Source: an uncultured Spartobacteria bacterium (GTDB taxonomy: Bacteria > Verrucomicrobiota > Verrucomicrobiia > Chthoniobacterales > JAATET01). Taken from it: a stretch of DNA of 64,000 nt. The stretch lies in assembly GCA_938011325.1 (NCBI GenBank), contig CALLUD010000021.1, positions 1 through 64,000 of the forward strand, given 5' to 3'. The position numbers were made by a program, and so were the translations under genes. The notes under the pieces were generated by a model that was not told the origin of the DNA, made no database searches, and worked only from the letters and a program-made list of their open reading frames with translations. This document shows positions 28,174 to 37,138 of this stretch, piece after piece. Position 1 is the first letter of the stretch. The number at the start of each line of letters is the position of its first letter.

Positions 28174-29025
28174 TTACTTGCTCTTCTTCTTGCTGCGGCG
28201 GCGCTCCACGATGAAGCGGTCGCTGTTCTTGTGCTTGCGGCGAGTCTTGAAACCTTTCGCGAGCTGGCCCCACGGGCTGGTCGGATGCTGGCGTCCGCCA
28301 CCACCCTTGGATTTTCCGTTACCACCACCGTTCGGGTGGTCGATCGGGTTCATCACCATGCCACGCACGTGCGGGCGCCTGCCGAGCCAGCGGCTGCGGC
28401 CGGCCTTGCCACTCGAGACGTTCATGTGGTCGGTGTTGCCGACCTGGCCGATCGTCGCGTAGCAGGCTTCGTTGATCCTGCGAACTTCACCCGAGGCGAG
28501 CTTCACGAACGCGTAACCACCCTCGCGGTTGTTCAAAACGGCGACCGATCCGGCGCTGCGCACGATCTGGCCACCACGGCCCGGGATGAGCTCGATGTTA
28601 TGAATGTCCGTGCCAAGCGGGATCGAGCGGAGCGGCATTGCGTTGCCAACCTCCGAAGCGACCTTCTCGCCGGCCTGCACTTTCGCGCCGACCTTCAGGC
28701 CGACGGGGGCAAGAATATAGGCCTTCTCGCCGTCTGCATACTGCAGAAGGGCGATGCGGGCCGTGCGGTTCGGATCATATTCGATCGCGATAACGTCCGC
28801 CGGGATGTCACGCTTGGCGCGCTTGAAATCGATGATGCGGTAACGGCGCTTGTGCCCGCCGCCGCGATGACGCGACGTCATCCGGCCGTAGTTGTTGCGG
28901 CCACCCGTTTTCTTGAGCGGGCGCAGCAGGCTCTTCTCCGGCTTGTCCTTGGTCACCTCCGCAAAGTCGGGGTGAATCTTGAAGCGGCTGGCCGGGGTAA
29001 GCGGTCTGTAAGTCTTGAGTCCCAT
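28174..29025 (-). CDS. rplB: 50S ribosomal protein L2
   Basis: Primary 23S-rRNA-binding protein near the peptidyl transferase centre. From ATG 29025 the product is 283 residues, the expected length (MGLKTYRPLTPASRFKIHPD). It includes GRGGQIVRSAGSVAVLNNREGGYA and VRGMVMNPIDHPNGGGNGKS with the functionally important His. An upstream in-frame start at 29085 would overlap rplW and is rejected. Confidence 0.97.
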   Translation of the reverse strand: MGLKTYRPLTPASRFKIHPDFAEVTKDKPEKSLLRPLKKTGGRNNYGRMTSRHRGGGHKRRYRIIDFKRAKRDIPADVIAIEYDPNRTARIALLQYADGEKAYILAPVGLKVGAKVQAGEKVASEVGNAMPLRSIPLGTDIHNIELIPGRGGQIVRSAGSVAVLNNREGGYAFVKLASGEVRRINEACYATIGQVGNTDHMNVSSGKAGRSRWLGRRPHVRGMVMNPIDHPNGGGNGKSKGGGGRQHPTSPWGQLAKGFKTRRKHKNSDRFIVERRRSKKKSK

Positions 29026-29030
29026 GGCGA

Positions 29031-29315
29031 TTAGACAAGGTCGAGCTTCTCGCCCGCCTTCAGCGTGACGATGGCCTTTTTCCAATGCGGGCGGCGGCCG
29101 AAGTCGACACGGCGCTCCCGCTTCTTCTTGCCCGCGTAGTTCGCGGTGTTCACGTCGACGACCGTCTTCTTGAACAACCGCTCGACCGCCTGCTTGATCT
29201 CAAGCTTGTTGGCCTTCGGGTTGACGCGAAAGACGTATTTGCCGTGCAGCTCGGAGAGCAGCGTGGCCTTCTCCGTGAGGAGAACCGTCTGGATGGTGTC
29301 GAAAATCTGGCTCAT
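29031..29315 (-). CDS. rplW: 50S ribosomal protein L23
   Basis: Exit-tunnel protein and docking site for trigger factor and SRP. 94 residues; VLLTEKATLLSELHGKYVFRVNPKANKLEIKQAVERLFKKTVVDVNT is typical. It overlaps the rplD stop by 4 nt. Confidence 0.96.
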   Translation of the reverse strand: MSQIFDTIQTVLLTEKATLLSELHGKYVFRVNPKANKLEIKQAVERLFKKTVVDVNTANYAGKKKRERRVDFGRRPHWKKAIVTLKAGEKLDLV

Positions 29316-29929
29316 TTCGAAAGCCTTTCTGAGATTTGGCTGACCGCGTCGCGGGTCAGGATGATTTTGTCGAAAGCAAGAAGCTGCTCGGTGTTCACGT
29401 CCTTCGCCGTGGTGAGGAGCGAGGTCTTCACGTTGCGGGCGGCCTTGTAGGTCGCCTCGTCAAACTGGCTGCCGACGATGAGCGTCTTGCGGGCGTCCTT
29501 CGCGGTCTTTCCAACGAGCTCGACGAACTGCTTCGTCTTCGGCTCCTTCACCGCAAAGCTGTCCACGAGAAGGACATCGCCGCCGAGGATGCGGGCGCTC
29601 AACGCCTTGCGGAACGCGAGCTTGCGGACCTTCTTCGGCACGTCCTTCGAGTAATCGCGCGGCTTCGGCCCGTGGGCCACGCCACCGCCAACCCATACGG
29701 GCGACGAGAAGTAACCCGCGCGAGCGCGGCCGGTGCCCTTCTGGCGCCAGGGCTTGCGGCCCGAGAGAGCAACATCTCCCTTGGTCTTCGTGCAGGCCGT
29801 GCCGCTGCGGCGGGCCGCCTGCAGCGCAACCACCACGTCGTGAACGGCCTGGTTGCCCTTCGCTTCGTCGGTGATCAGCTCGATCTTGGCCTTCTGGGCC
29901 TCTTCAGAGGTAAAAACAGTCGCGCTCAT
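29312..29929 (-). CDS. rplD: 50S ribosomal protein L4
   Basis: Exit-tunnel protein; in some bacteria also an autogenous regulator of the S10 operon. 205 residues. The conserved tunnel loop is TKGDVALSGRKPWRQKGTGRARAGYFSSPVWVGGGVAHGP. No recognisable L4-type leader hairpin was looked for beyond the compact spacers here. Confidence 0.96.
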   Translation of the reverse strand: MSATVFTSEEAQKAKIELITDEAKGNQAVHDVVVALQAARRSGTACTKTKGDVALSGRKPWRQKGTGRARAGYFSSPVWVGGGVAHGPKPRDYSKDVPKKVRKLAFRKALSARILGGDVLLVDSFAVKEPKTKQFVELVGKTAKDARKTLIVGSQFDEATYKAARNVKTSLLTTAKDVNTEQLLAFDKIILTRDAVSQISERLSK

Positions 29930-29932
29930 CGC

Positions 29933-30580
29933 TTACTTCTTGGCAGCTTTGCGTTTCTTGGCCGGACGAACGACGACGTAGGTGCCGTTGGCGCCCGGGA
30001 TCGCTCCGCTCACGAGGATGACGTTGTCCTCTTCGCGAACCTGAACGATCTTCAAATTCTGGACGGTGATGCGCTCGTCACCCATGTGACCAGGCATTCC
30101 CATGTTCTTCCACACGCGACCCGGGGTCGAGCGGTTGCCGATTGCACCGTTGCGGCGGTGCATCATCGAACCGTGCGAGGCGGGCTGGCCGTGCATGCCA
30201 TGCTTTTTCATGACACCCTGGAAACCCTTGCCCTTGCTCCGGCCGATCACGTCGACGAACTGGCCAGCCTCGAAGGTCGTGACCGGAAGGTCGCCGTTCT
30301 CCGGCACGGTCTCGCCTTCGTCGAGGCGGAACTCACGGATGAACCTCTTCGCGCCGCTGCCCGACTTCTTGAAATGGCCGAGCTGGGCCTTGGTCACACG
30401 CTGCTCCTTCTGATCGTCAAAGCCGACCTGAACGGCGTTGTAGCCGTCCTTGCCGTCCGCGGTCTTCACCTGCAGCACGCGATTGCCGCCGGCGGCGATC
30501 ACCGTGACGGGGATGGCGACCCCGTTGTCGTCATAGACACGGGTCATGCCGATTTTCTTTCCAAGTAGTCCAATGCTCAT
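29933..30580 (-). CDS. rplC: 50S ribosomal protein L3
   Basis: Early-assembly large-subunit protein that reaches the peptidyl transferase centre. 215 residues. The N-terminus is MSIGLLGKKIGMTRVYDDNG, and the central loop GFQGVMKKHGMHGQPASHGS and GRVWKNMGMPGHMGDERITVQNLKI are characteristic. Confidence 0.97.
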   Translation of the reverse strand: MSIGLLGKKIGMTRVYDDNGVAIPVTVIAAGGNRVLQVKTADGKDGYNAVQVGFDDQKEQRVTKAQLGHFKKSGSGAKRFIREFRLDEGETVPENGDLPVTTFEAGQFVDVIGRSKGKGFQGVMKKHGMHGQPASHGSMMHRRNGAIGNRSTPGRVWKNMGMPGHMGDERITVQNLKIVQVREEDNVILVSGAIPGANGTYVVVRPAKKRKAAKK

Positions 30581-30585
30581 GGCCG

Positions 30586-30897
30586 TCAGATCTTGATGGT
30601 GATGTCAACGCCAGCCGGGAGGTTGAGCTTGCGGAGCTCGTCCACGGTCTTCGCGGTCGGCTCGACAATGTCGAGCAGGCGCTTGTGCGTGCGGATTTCG
30701 AACTGGTCCATCGACTTCTTGTCGACGTGCGGCGACCGGTTCACGGTGAATTTCTCGATGCGGGTCGGAAGCGGAATCGGACCAGTCACTTTGGATCCGG
30801 TGCGCTTGGCAGTCTCGACAATCTCGGCCGCCGAGGCGTCGAGAATGCGATAGTCAAACGCCTTGAGGCGGATGCGGATTTTTTGGCCGTTCGTCAT
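30586..30897 (-). CDS. rpsJ: 30S ribosomal protein S10
   Basis: Head protein and, as NusE, partner of NusB in antitermination. 103 residues. It begins KIRIRLKAFDYRILDASAAEIVETA and contains GPIPLPTRIEKFTVNRSPHVDKKS. It directly follows fusA (12-nt gap); the tuf gene often found between them is absent. Confidence 0.97.
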   Translation of the reverse strand: MTNGQKIRIRLKAFDYRILDASAAEIVETAKRTGSKVTGPIPLPTRIEKFTVNRSPHVDKKSMDQFEIRTHKRLLDIVEPTAKTVDELRKLNLPAGVDITIKI

Positions 30898-30909
30898 AAG
30901 GGCAATCGG

Positions 30910-33081
30910 TTAGATTTTCTGTTCCACAACCGCGTTGAGGACCTGCTGGGGGACCTGCTCGAAGTGGCTCGGCTCCATGGAATACGAGGAGCGGCCCTTG
31001 GAGAGGGAGCGGATCGCGGTGGCATAGCCGAACATTTCGGCCAGCGGCACTTCGGCGCTGATAGTGGTGAGGTTGTTCTTGGTTTCCAATCCGGAAATTC
31101 TTGCGCGGCGACGATTGAGGTCGCCCATGATGTCGCCTTGGAATTCCTCCGGAGTGATGTTCTCGACCTTCATGATCGGCTCGAGAAGAATCGGCTGTGC
31201 CTTCTTGAGGGCATCCTTGAGGGCGAAAATCGCGGCCATCTTGAAGGCCATTTCGTTCGAATCGACATCGTGGTAGCTGCCGTCGACGATGTCGATGTGG
31301 ACGTCGATAACCGGGTAGCCACCGAGCACGCCATTGAGGGTGGCCTCGTTGAGGCCCTTGATGACCGCCGGAATGTATTCCTTCGGAATCGTGCCGCCGA
31401 CAATCTTGTTGTCGATCGTGATCCCCTTGCCACGCTCGTTTGGCTGAATCTTGATGATGACGTGGCCGTATTGACCGCGGCCGCCGGACTGCTTGACGAG
31501 TTTGCCCTCGCCATCGGCGGGAGCGAGGATCGTCTCCTTGTAGGCGATCTGCGGCTTGCCGGAGTTGGCTTCGACCTTGAACTCGCGGAGCATGCGGTCG
31601 CGGATGATCTCGAGGTGGAGCTCGCCCATTCCGGCGATGATCGTCTGACCGGTTTCCTCGTCGGTGAAGACGCGGAAGGTCGGGTCCTCCTCGGCGAGGC
31701 GCTGCAGCGCGTTGGCCATCTTTTCCTGGTCGAGCTTCGTCTTCGGCTCGATGGCCATGGAAATAACCGGGTCGGGAAACGACGGGGGCTCGAGGAGGAT
31801 CGGGTGGCTTTCGTCGCAGAGCGTGTCGCCCGTGGTGATGTTCTTGAGCCCCACGATCGCGGCGATGTCGCCGGAATAACAAACGTCGATGTCTTCGCGC
31901 TTGTCGGCCTGAATCTGGATGAGGCGGCTGATGCGCTCGCGTTTGCCGGTGCGCGGGTTGTAAACGGTGTCGCCCTTCTGGAGCTTGCCGGAATAGACGC
32001 GGAAGAAGACGAGCTTGCCGACAAACGGGTCGCTCCAGAGCTTGAACGCGAGCGAGCAGAACTTGGCGTTGTCGTCGGCCGCCGCGGTCATTTCCGAACC
32101 GTCGTCCGGGTTCTGGCCCTTGGCCGGCGGAATGTCGAGCGGGCTCGGGAGGTAATCCACGACCGCGTCGACGAGGTATTGCACGCCCTTGTTCTTGAAC
32201 GCGGAACCGCCCGCAACCGGAACAAACTTGTTCGCAATCGTCTGGCGACGGATGGCGGCCTTCAGATCCTGCTTGGTGATCTCCTTCTCCTCGAGGAAGA
32301 GCGTGGCAATCTCGTCGTCGAGATCGCACATCTGCTGGACGATGTCTTCGTAGGCCTTCCTGGCGATCTCCTTGTATTCGTCGGGAATCTCGACGACCTC
32401 GTAGGTCGATCCCCACTGGTCGCTGTCGGAGTAACGAACCGCCTTCTGGTTGAGCACGTCGATCTGGCCGACAAGGTTGTCCTCCTTGCCCCACGGGATG
32501 AGGATCGGCCACACATTCGCGCCGAGCTTCGTGCGCATGCTCTCGACGGCGGCATCGAAGTCCGCGCCAACGCGGTCCATCTTGTTGACGAAAGCGATGC
32601 GCGGCACACCGTATTTGGTGGCTTGACGCCAGACGGTCTCGGACTGCGGCTGCACGCCCGCAACACCGCAGAACACGGCGATCGCGCCATCGAGCACGCG
32701 GAGCGAACGCTCCACCTCGGCCGTGAAGTCCACGTGTCCGGGAGTGTCGATGATGTTCACCCGCTGCTTGATGCCCTCGAAAATCTTGTAAACGCCCTCC
32801 TCCTTGCGCTGCACCCATGAACAGGTCGTGGCGGCGGAGGTGATCGTGATGCCACGCTCGCGCTCCTGCTCCATCCAGTCGGTGACCGTGGTGCCCTCGT
32901 GCACCTCACCGATCTTGTGGATCATGCCGGTGTAGAAAAGAATGCGCTCGGTGAGCGTCGTCTTGCCGGCGTCGATATGCGCACAGATTCCAATGTTGCG
33001 CGTGCGCTCAAGCGGAAACGCGCGATTCGGCGAGTTGGGACTCGTCGTCGTGGCAGGTTTCTCCTGTAGCGTGGCGGACAT
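30910..33081 (-). CDS. fusA: Translation elongation factor G
   Basis: GTPase that drives ribosomal translocation and, with RRF, recycling. 723 residues. G1 is HIDAGKTTLTERILFYTG, G3 DTPGHVDFT and G4 NKMDR; domain IV includes GRGQYGHVIIKIQPNERGKG. It sits between rpsG and rpsJ in a fused str-S10 arrangement. Confidence 0.97.
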   Translation of the reverse strand: MSATLQEKPATTTSPNSPNRAFPLERTRNIGICAHIDAGKTTLTERILFYTGMIHKIGEVHEGTTVTDWMEQERERGITITSAATTCSWVQRKEEGVYKIFEGIKQRVNIIDTPGHVDFTAEVERSLRVLDGAIAVFCGVAGVQPQSETVWRQATKYGVPRIAFVNKMDRVGADFDAAVESMRTKLGANVWPILIPWGKEDNLVGQIDVLNQKAVRYSDSDQWGSTYEVVEIPDEYKEIARKAYEDIVQQMCDLDDEIATLFLEEKEITKQDLKAAIRRQTIANKFVPVAGGSAFKNKGVQYLVDAVVDYLPSPLDIPPAKGQNPDDGSEMTAAADDNAKFCSLAFKLWSDPFVGKLVFFRVYSGKLQKGDTVYNPRTGKRERISRLIQIQADKREDIDVCYSGDIAAIVGLKNITTGDTLCDESHPILLEPPSFPDPVISMAIEPKTKLDQEKMANALQRLAEEDPTFRVFTDEETGQTIIAGMGELHLEIIRDRMLREFKVEANSGKPQIAYKETILAPADGEGKLVKQSGGRGQYGHVIIKIQPNERGKGITIDNKIVGGTIPKEYIPAVIKGLNEATLNGVLGGYPVIDVHIDIVDGSYHDVDSNEMAFKMAAIFALKDALKKAQPILLEPIMKVENITPEEFQGDIMGDLNRRRARISGLETKNNLTTISAEVPLAEMFGYATAIRSLSKGRSSYSMEPSHFEQVPQQVLNAVVEQKI

Positions 33082-33114
33082 TGGAATGAGAAAGAACAGG
33101 TGACTTCGCGCTTG

Positions 33115-33588
33115 TTACCAGCGGAAGTGGGCGAAGGCTCGGTTGGCCTGCGCCATTTTATGCATATCGTCTCGTTTCTTGATGGCGTTACCCTGACCGG
33201 CCGCGGCATCGCGCAGCTCATTGGCGAGCGCGTCCTTCATCGGGATGCCCTTTCGGCTGGCGGCAAATCCTACGATCCAGCGCATCGCAAGCGCGATCTG
33301 ACGGTCCTGCGGGACCTCCATCGGCACCTGGTAGGTGGCGCCACCGACACGGCGGGACTTCACCTCGAGGCGCGGACGCGCATTATCGATCGCCTTGTTG
33401 AGCGTCTCGAGCGGGTCAATCGTGTCGCTGCCCTCGCGAGACTTTTCGATCGCGGCGTAAACAATGCGCTCGGCAGTCGACTTCTTGCCGCGCTTCATGA
33501 CGGTGTTGATCAAACGCGCAACGAGCGGACTCGCGTAGCGACTGTCGCGTTTGACTTCCTTGGTGATGACTCGACGTCTGCGGGACAT
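33115..33588 (-). CDS. rpsG: 30S ribosomal protein S7
   Basis: Primary 16S-rRNA 3' domain binder. 157 residues. It starts MSRRRRVITKEVKRDSRYASP, with ARLINTVMKRGKKSTAERIVYAA and VGGATYQVPMEVPQDRQIALAMRW. It follows rpsL by 16 nt. Confidence 0.97.
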   Translation of the reverse strand: MSRRRRVITKEVKRDSRYASPLVARLINTVMKRGKKSTAERIVYAAIEKSREGSDTIDPLETLNKAIDNARPRLEVKSRRVGGATYQVPMEVPQDRQIALAMRWIVGFAASRKGIPMKDALANELRDAAAGQGNAIKKRDDMHKMAQANRAFAHFRW

Positions 33589-33604
33589 TTTCGGAATTCC
33601 TTAA

Positions 33605-34009
33605 TTATTTCTTCTTCTTGCCGCCGGCCTCTTCACCCGGCTTCGGGCGCTTCGCACCGTATTTCGAGCGACTGCGGCGACGCCCGTCCACTCCGAGGCT
33701 GTCGAGCGATCCACGAACAATGTGGTAGCGCACGCCGGGAAGATCCTTCACGCGGCCTCCGCGGATGAGAACAATCGAGTGCTCCTGGAGATTGTGGCCC
33801 TCGCCCGGGATGTAGGCGATCACCTCATGCCCATTCGTGAGACGCACCTTCGCGACTTTGCGGAGCGCCGAGTTCGGCTTCTTCGGGGTGCGGGTCATCA
33901 CCTGCACGCAAACGCCGCGACGCTGCGGGCAATCCATGAGTGCCGGCGATTTCGACTTCACCGTCACTTTGCGGCGTCCCTTGCGGACCAGTTGGTTGAT
34001 AGTAGGCAT
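33605..34009 (-). CDS. rpsL: 30S ribosomal protein S12
   Basis: Decoding-centre protein, the classic site of streptomycin resistance. From ATG 34009 the product begins MPTINQLVRKGRRKVTVKSK and has 134 residues. Conserved loops TPKKPNSALRKVAKVRLTNG and GEGHNLQEHSIVLIRGGRVKDLPGVRYH are intact, with lysine at the usual resistance positions. A GGAG ribosome binding site precedes the ATG by 8 nt. First gene of the block. Confidence 0.97.
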   Translation of the reverse strand: MPTINQLVRKGRRKVTVKSKSPALMDCPQRRGVCVQVMTRTPKKPNSALRKVAKVRLTNGHEVIAYIPGEGHNLQEHSIVLIRGGRVKDLPGVRYHIVRGSLDSLGVDGRRRSRSKYGAKRPKPGEEAGGKKKK

Positions 34010-34046
34010 GGTTTTTCTCCGAAAAATTTCCGCGGAAAAATCCGGG

Positions 34047-34075
34047 GACAAAAAAACCACACGACAGATGTGGTT
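34047..34075 (-). terminator. Intrinsic terminator/attenuator in the rpsL leader
   Basis: On the minus strand AACCACA (34075-34069) pairs with TGTGGTT (34061-34055) around a 7-nt loop and runs into seven or more T residues. It lies only about 40 nt upstream of the rpsL ATG. It may end transcripts from the AraC gene or act as an attenuator for the str operon. Confidence 0.7.
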
Positions 34076-34108
34076 CTCTCGGTTCCCCGTCGTTGTGCGG
34101 GAACGGTT

Positions 34109-34136
34109 AGATTACCGAAATGACTCTTATGCGCAA
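34109..34136 (-). promoter_or_regulatory. Possible promoter for the ribosomal block
   Basis: On the minus strand TTGCGC (34136-34131) and TAATCT (34114-34109) are spaced by 16 nt, about 100 nt upstream of rpsL and before the terminator-like hairpin. The match to a sigma-70 consensus is modest. Confidence 0.35.
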
Positions 34137-34271
34137 CAACATTTTTAGAAATTTTCGAGGCAGATTGAACGCCGTGACACGGGATGCGCAGAGCGCGGCG
34201 AAGCAGTGAATTTCTTTCCCGTCAAAGCCAGCAAATATCAGGCTCTCCCCGCCTTCGGCGTTCCGCATTTC

Positions 34272-35174
34272 TCAGCTCTTCCGCCCGTAGAAGCACGGGC
34301 AGCAGCCGTAGGTCTCCGCGAAAGCCTTGCTGAAATGGCTCAGACTCGAGTAGCCGACGGTCAACGCAGCCTCGGTGACGTTTGCCTTGCCGCTGCGCAA
34401 CAACTCGGCGGCGCGCTCCATCCGCGACTGACGCAGAAATGCCGAGATCGTGACACCGGTTTCCTGACGAAAAACGCGGCTCAGGTAAAACGGACTGCAT
34501 CCGACCTTTTTGCCCAGCTCGGCGAGCGCGGGCGGATTCTCGAGATCCGCCGTCAAAATCTCCTTCACGCGCTGGATGCGCTCGCGGGTCACGCGCTTCG
34601 TGCGCTCGCAGAAGAGCTCCTGCTCGTCGTTGATGAACAGGGCGTGCGACACGACTTCGAGCGCCTTCGCATGATGCCAGCACGGCCAGGCCGCGGGCGA
34701 TCCCGGCGGTTGGAGAAGCTCGTTGGCAATCTGCGACACCGGTTGCGGCATTTCATGCCGCTCGGAAATCACCTCGTCGCTGCGCCTGGGTTGCAGAAAA
34801 TGACGGACGGGACGCCGGACCGCCGTCGTCCCGCGCGGAAACCACCGGTTCATCCAGTTGCGCCGCATCTCCAGCACGACAAACCGATGCGGATCTCGCC
34901 CGATGCGCTCGAGATGCTGCCGCCCGCGGCTTGCACTCGAGATCACCATGCTGCCGGGCGAAAGCTCATGCTCCTGCCCGTCGCCCGAGCGGAATTGCCC
35001 CCGCCCCGTCACATTCAAGCAGAGCACGAGCGCATTCGAGTCGAACCAATGCCGGCCCTCCCCATCTTCCTGAGCATCCCAGCGCGTGATGCGAAACCCA
35101 TCGCCTCGAAGGTCTCCAAACGGACCCCGGCCATCCAGCACTGCCTCGATCATTCTCCCGCCTCCGCGACTCAT
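34272..35174 (-). CDS. AraC/XylS-family transcriptional regulator
   Basis: 300-residue regulator. The C-terminal 100 residues are an AraC-type double helix-turn-helix (LGKKVGCSPFYLSRVFRQETGVTISAFLRQSRMERAAELL, then VTEAALTVGYSSLSHFSKAFAETYGCCP). The N-terminal half resembles a cupin-like sensing domain but has no firm ligand motif. It lies 67 nt downstream of hmuV on the same strand, so it could be cotranscribed with the heme operon and control it. AraC-type regulators of iron or heme uptake are known, but the link here is inferred from position. Confidence 0.85.
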   Translation of the reverse strand: MSRGGGRMIEAVLDGRGPFGDLRGDGFRITRWDAQEDGEGRHWFDSNALVLCLNVTGRGQFRSGDGQEHELSPGSMVISSASRGRQHLERIGRDPHRFVVLEMRRNWMNRWFPRGTTAVRRPVRHFLQPRRSDEVISERHEMPQPVSQIANELLQPPGSPAAWPCWHHAKALEVVSHALFINDEQELFCERTKRVTRERIQRVKEILTADLENPPALAELGKKVGCSPFYLSRVFRQETGVTISAFLRQSRMERAAELLRSGKANVTEAALTVGYSSLSHFSKAFAETYGCCPCFYGRKS

Positions 35175-35241
35175 GGGCGGGATTCAAGTGCGACTGAGTC
35201 TCATTTTCAAGCGAAATGCGATACGACCGCCAGCCGGGCTG

Positions 35242-36009
35242 CTAACTCGCGAAGAAAAACGTCGTGCCGCCGTGATCGACCGCCTCCACGCGAATCCCAT
35301 AGGCAATCGACAACCATTCGGGCGTCATCACCGCCTTCGCGTCGCCAAATCCGAGCACTCTTCCGTAGTGCATCAGCAGGACCTTGTCGGCGTAACGCGC
35401 ACAAATGTTCAGGTCGTGCAACACGATCACCGCACAACCTCCGGAATCCGCGAAGCGGCGCAACACACGCAGCACATCGTGCTGATGCCGCAGGTCGAGA
35501 CTCGATGTCGGCTCGTCCAGCATCAACGCCTTGCCCTTGCCGTCCAGCCCGATCTGCGCGAGCGCCCTCGCCAGATGCACGCGCTGCCGCTCACCTCCAG
35601 AGAGCGTCGTGTAATCGCGGTCCAAAGCCCCGGCGAGATCCACGGCTTCCAACGCGGCGATCGCAGCTTCTTCATCCGCGGTTCGTTCGTGGCTGTTCGC
35701 ATGCGGGGCGCGACCCTGCAACACGACTTCCGCGACGGTAAACGGAAAGCTCAGCGCGCTCGATTGCGGGACAACCGCCCGGCGCTTCGCCAGCTCGATC
35801 GGGGACCAATCCGTGAGCACCCGGCCGTCGAAGGTCACCTCGCCCTCCTCCGGCGTGAATTCCCCGCACAGCACACGCAGCAACGTGGACTTTCCGGCCC
35901 CGTTTGCACCGAGGATCGCCGTCACCTGACCCGGACGCGCCCGAAAATCGACGCCACCGAGGATGGGCCGTTCATTGCGCACGACCTTGATCTTCTTCCC
36001 CGCAATCAT
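35242..36009 (-). CDS. hmuV: Heme ABC transporter ATP-binding protein
   Basis: ATPase of the inner-membrane heme importer. 255 residues from ATG 36009. It has Walker A GANGAGKST, signature LSGGERQRVHLARAL, Walker B ALMLDEPTSSLD and H-loop VIVLHDLN. The insertion QSSALSFPFTVAEVVLQGRAPH is typical of HmuV. The start overlaps the hmuU stop by 4 nt. It is the last hmu gene before the AraC regulator. Confidence 0.92.
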   Translation of the reverse strand: MIAGKKIKVVRNERPILGGVDFRARPGQVTAILGANGAGKSTLLRVLCGEFTPEEGEVTFDGRVLTDWSPIELAKRRAVVPQSSALSFPFTVAEVVLQGRAPHANSHERTADEEAAIAALEAVDLAGALDRDYTTLSGGERQRVHLARALAQIGLDGKGKALMLDEPTSSLDLRHQHDVLRVLRRFADSGGCAVIVLHDLNICARYADKVLLMHYGRVLGFGDAKAVMTPEWLSIAYGIRVEAVDHGGTTFFFAS

Positions 36010-37136
36010 GGTTGCCAGGCGGCCTTGGTTCGCAGCAACAGCCAGAGGAAGAACGGTGCGCCGAGCACCGCCGTGAGGATTCCGATCGGCAGTTCCGCCG
36101 GCGCGACCACGCAACGCGCGACCAGGTCGGCGGTGACCAACAACGCAGCGCCCAGCACCGCGGATGCCGGCAGCAAAAACCGATGGTCCGGACCGGCGGC
36201 AAGCCGGATGACATGGGGAACCATCAGGCCCACGAATCCGATCACGCCCGAAAATGCGACCGCCGCACCGACCATCAATGCGGTGAAAAGAATCACCAGC
36301 GTTTTCGTTCGCGCGATGTCGAATCCCAAATGCATCGCCTCGGCTTCGCCCAGCAAAAGCGCGTTCAGGGCTCGGCCGGTCAGCGGAATCAGCGTCAACC
36401 CCACAAGCACGCAGGGCGTGACGATCGCGACCTTCATCCATGTCGTCCCGCCGAGACTGCCGAGCAGCCAGAACGTCACGTCGCGGACCTGCTGATCGGT
36501 CGCGAAGAACGTGAGGAACGCGGTGAGCGCGCCAGCAAGCGCATTCACCGCCACGCCGGCGAGAAGCATCGTTGCGACGACCGGTTTTCCATCGTGCAGC
36601 GAGAGGCGGTAGATCACGACCGTCGCGACGAAGCTCCCGAGAAACGCTGAGATTGCAAGCAGGTAGGGCGCGATCGCCGGCGGAAAATGCGGAAAGACGC
36701 GATGCCCGAGGACAATCACACCCACCGCACCGAGCGCCGCGCCGGCGGAGATCCCGATCAATCCCGGATCGGCGAGCGGATTCCGAAAAAGCCCCTGCAT
36801 GGCCGCGCCGGCCACCGCAAGCGACGCGCCAATCAACGCTCCCATCAACACACGTGGGAGGCGGATCTGCTCAACAACCAGTCGCGAGGATTCCGAAACG
36901 GCTGTCGCGGAAGAGCCGCCCGCCCAGTCCAGCAACAAAGCGCCAAACTCGCGCGCGTCGATTCGCACGGGCCCGATGGTCAATCCCGCCGCCATCGCGC
37001 CGAGCAGCAAGGCGACGAGCAGGGCCAGCTTCCACAGGCGCGAGCGGCGGCGTCGCCGCACGCGATCCCGCATCGACGCGACCGAGTCAGCCGTCGGCAC
37101 CGACGACCAGCTCGAATCGCGAGCCTCGACCGGCAT
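36006..37136 (-). CDS. hmuU: Heme ABC transporter permease (FecCD family)
   Basis: Inner-membrane permease with about ten helices, 376 residues. FecCD signatures are GASLAVAGAAMQGLFRNPLADPGLIGISAGAALG and the C-terminal GFVGLMVPHVIRLAAGPDHRFLLPASAVLGA. The N-terminal 40 residues are polar and basic, and a later start is possible. It lies 2 nt after hmuT and overlaps hmuV by 4 nt. Confidence 0.92.
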   Translation of the reverse strand: MPVEARDSSWSSVPTADSVASMRDRVRRRRRSRLWKLALLVALLLGAMAAGLTIGPVRIDAREFGALLLDWAGGSSATAVSESSRLVVEQIRLPRVLMGALIGASLAVAGAAMQGLFRNPLADPGLIGISAGAALGAVGVIVLGHRVFPHFPPAIAPYLLAISAFLGSFVATVVIYRLSLHDGKPVVATMLLAGVAVNALAGALTAFLTFFATDQQVRDVTFWLLGSLGGTTWMKVAIVTPCVLVGLTLIPLTGRALNALLLGEAEAMHLGFDIARTKTLVILFTALMVGAAVAFSGVIGFVGLMVPHVIRLAAGPDHRFLLPASAVLGAALLVTADLVARCVVAPAELPIGILTAVLGAPFFLWLLLRTKAAWQP

Positions 37137-37138
37137 TT

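Noticed and set aside
30854..32818. Minus-strand 654-codon open frame inside fusA
   Set aside because: It is an alternative frame of fusA, rich in Arg, Gly and Pro; fusA itself is intact.
30685..32820. Long plus-strand open frame (711 codons) across rpsJ and fusA
   Set aside because: It is antisense to clearly conserved EF-G and S10; long antisense frames are expected in high-GC genes and the product has no recognisable domain.
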